Assembly (NCBI RefSeq): GCF_011043525.1
Contig: NZ_JAAKGO010000003.1
Location: 310,001 to 374,000 of the forward strand
From: Sphingobacterium sp. SGG-5
GTDB taxonomy: Bacteria; Bacteroidota; Bacteroidia; Sphingobacteriales; Sphingobacteriaceae
DNA: 64,000 bases
Direction: 5' to 3'
Below the pieces are notes generated by a model. That model had not been told where the DNA came from and searched no databases. It saw only the letters and a list, made by a program, of their open reading frames with translations. The position numbers and the translations under genes are program-made. Below are positions 62,500-64,000 of the stretch, piece after piece (position 1 is the first letter of the stretch; every line of letters starts with the position of its first letter).

Positions 62500-64000
62500 A
62501 TGAAAGCAAATCTATTGATACTTACTATATTGCTGTTTATTTCTTGTTCGCATAAGATATTTAACGAGCTAAATGATTTAGAAGAGTCGGAGCAAAAAAG
62601 TATATCGAAAGTACTCAACAATCAGTTTCCCGTCGTGCCCGGAACGGTAATTACACATTCTCCTAAATCGAGTAAAGCATATATCGGATCTCCATCCATA
62701 GAAATATTGCCCAATGGAAATTATGTCGCCAGCCACGACATATTTGGAACAAGCGGTAGGGCGCACAAAACTGCGGTTTTTATATCTGAAGATCGAGGCA
62801 ATACGTGGGTATTTGCTGATAGTGTAAATCTAGTAGGCGGTCAGTTATTCTATCACCAAGATGCACTTTATCTTCATGGGTTTGGTCATGGGGACATGTT
62901 TATCACTAAATCGAACGATGGAGGACATACATGGGATCCGGTGGTGACCATCATGAACAAAACTTCGACAGTGAGATATCAACAGGCACCAACACCGTTT
63001 ATCGTGCACAACGGGCGTATTTGGCATGCTACCGAGGGCCTAGCGCCACCGTGGGGGTATGGATCGCAGCAGAGCTGCATAATAAGTGCTGATGTAAATG
63101 CCGATCTCATGAATCCATCCAGTTGGCGGAGGTCTAACGTAGTTCCGTTCAATCCGAGTTGGACAGAGGGAACTTCATTTATGGAAGGAAATATTGTATT
63201 GGCCCCGGACGATAGTTTAAAAATAATTTTAAGAGTAAATCCGGATGATAATATAGCAGCCGTCATTCCAGTTGCTAATGATGGTTTTACAATAGACGGT
63301 TCTTCGGTAAGCTTTATCAATTTTCCGGGAGCGAGGAAGAAATTCACGATTAGGTATGACGCTGTAACGGGCAAATATTGGTCGCTAACCAACTACATTC
63401 TGCCAGACTATGTTGGAGGAGATGTTGGGAGAACTCGGAATTCACAGGTACTTATATCTTCAACCGATGCGGTCAATTGGAGTATAAACGCTTTGGTGCT
63501 TTTTGTGGACGATACGGCCTTTCACGGATTTCAGTACCTGGATTGGCAATTTGATGGGGCAGACATTGTTGCAGTGTCAAGAACATCGTATGATGACGGG
63601 ATGGGCGGGGCAGCCAATCAGCATGATAGTAATTTTCTAACCTTTCATCGTTTCAGCAATTTCAGAACACGAACAACACCTACGGAATGGCAATATCTGC
63701 TTGATGATATTAGCGATTTTCCAATGGCCGATACTTCTTCTGCTTTTACACCTGGCAATTTGGTGGTTACCCGTTATGGCAACGGAACACACGATTATCC
63801 AACGACATCAAATGTTGCGGTAGAGGTATTTATAGACGAGTATACGCCCGAGGGAATACTGGACAGTAGCCGACCGTTGCCCACTGCGGCAAACGGATCT
63901 GTACAACCATATCGTTTTACAGGAAATAGTACGGCAAATACTGAAGCGTTATTGTCATTAAGTGCTAATAGGCAATATTTGGTGGCAGTTGGTTATAACG
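62500..64000 (+). CDS. Sialidase-fold lipoprotein with Asp boxes, 3' end missing
   Basis: At least 500 codons are open from the ATG at 62500 to the window edge, without a stop. The signal peptide ends at a lipobox cysteine (LLFISCSH). Asp-box motifs SEDRGNTW and SNDGGHTW, with a weaker STDAVNW, indicate a six-bladed beta-propeller of the sialidase/BNR kind. The Arg triad of true sialidases is not obvious, so another propeller hydrolase or a binding protein remains possible. The last 80 residues seen may begin a second domain. Confidence 0.78.
   Translation, partial: MKANLLILTILLFISCSHKIFNELNDLEESEQKSISKVLNNQFPVVPGTVITHSPKSSKAYIGSPSIEILPNGNYVASHDIFGTSGRAHKTAVFISEDRGNTWVFADSVNLVGGQLFYHQDALYLHGFGHGDMFITKSNDGGHTWDPVVTIMNKTSTVRYQQAPTPFIVHNGRIWHATEGLAPPWGYGSQQSCIISADVNADLMNPSSWRRSNVVPFNPSWTEGTSFMEGNIVLAPDDSLKIILRVNPDDNIAAVIPVANDGFTIDGSSVSFINFPGARKKFTIRYDAVTGKYWSLTNYILPDYVGGDVGRTRNSQVLISSTDAVNWSINALVLFVDDTAFHGFQYLDWQFDGADIVAVSRTSYDDGMGGAANQHDSNFLTFHRFSNFRTRTTPTEWQYLLDDISDFPMADTSSAFTPGNLVVTRYGNGTHDYPTTSNVAVEVFIDEYTPEGILDSSRPLPTAANGSVQPYRFTGNSTANTEALLSLSANRQYLVAVGYN

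Overview
The window looks like chromosomal DNA of a Bacteroidota species, most likely from Sphingobacteriaceae (Sphingobacterium or a close relative). Several things point there: SusC/SusD pairs, TonB receptors paired with DUF4249 lipoproteins, the DUF3822-rsmD-coaD block, a futalosine-type menaquinone gene (mqnC), an L31 type B protein, few Shine-Dalgarno sequences, and repeated promoter-like elements of the form TTTG-N17-20-TAnnTTTG. No tRNA, rRNA, CRISPR array, prophage or intact insertion sequence was recognised. The genus is an inference from gene content, not a database match.

Layout. 1-5 kb: 5' end of lysS, rpmE2, a GNAT acetyltransferase, then tpiA-prmA-an Mpl-like ligase in tight order, and an XRE regulator with overlapping operator-like dyads. 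4.8-9.7 kb (minus strand): a very acidic 54-aa ORF, scpB-mqnC, and a TSUP exporter-cytochrome c-SCO-lipoprotein run followed by a DUF4442 gene. 9.7-19.9 kb: an MFS carrier, a new Cys-rich 52-aa ORF, a LysM protein, a probable DUF4905 protein, an NfeD-type membrane protease, a 31-aa ORF, an Lrp/EamA pair, and a large FAD/Fe-S oxidoreductase. 19.9-32.7 kb: esterase, TonB receptor plus DUF4249, deacetylase, HhH protein-apt-terC, grpE-dnaJ, FtsE, an acyl-CoA reductase divergent from a ferredoxin, and a dicarboxylate symporter.

32.7-38.8 kb is a glycan-degradation run: GH20 hexosaminidase, GH29 fucosidase, sulfatase, GH29 fucosidase. All have signal peptides. Together they would suit fucosylated, sulfated, HexNAc-containing glycans. 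A perfect 13-bp inverted repeat lies upstream. 38.8-53 kb is mostly housekeeping: UMF1 transporter, CCG-domain Fe-S protein, TIM-barrel isomerase, POT peptide transporter, GT2, ruvB, a RecD-like helicase, DUF3822-rsmD-coaD, and an antitoxin/toxin/DbpA-like helicase chain with 4-nt overlaps.

52.6-64 kb is a second polysaccharide utilisation locus. A GntR-type regulator with a sugar-binding-like sensor domain faces susC-susD-DUF5017-GH2-sialidase-like lipoprotein, and the last gene runs off the window. The 846-bp gap between regulator and susC is the most unusual stretch. It has promoter-like elements facing both ways, a shared 13-bp operator candidate at each end, and a 336-bp segment bracketed by imperfect 41/42-bp inverted repeats. 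That segment holds a degenerate 21-bp periodic array, and it is my main candidate for something undescribed.
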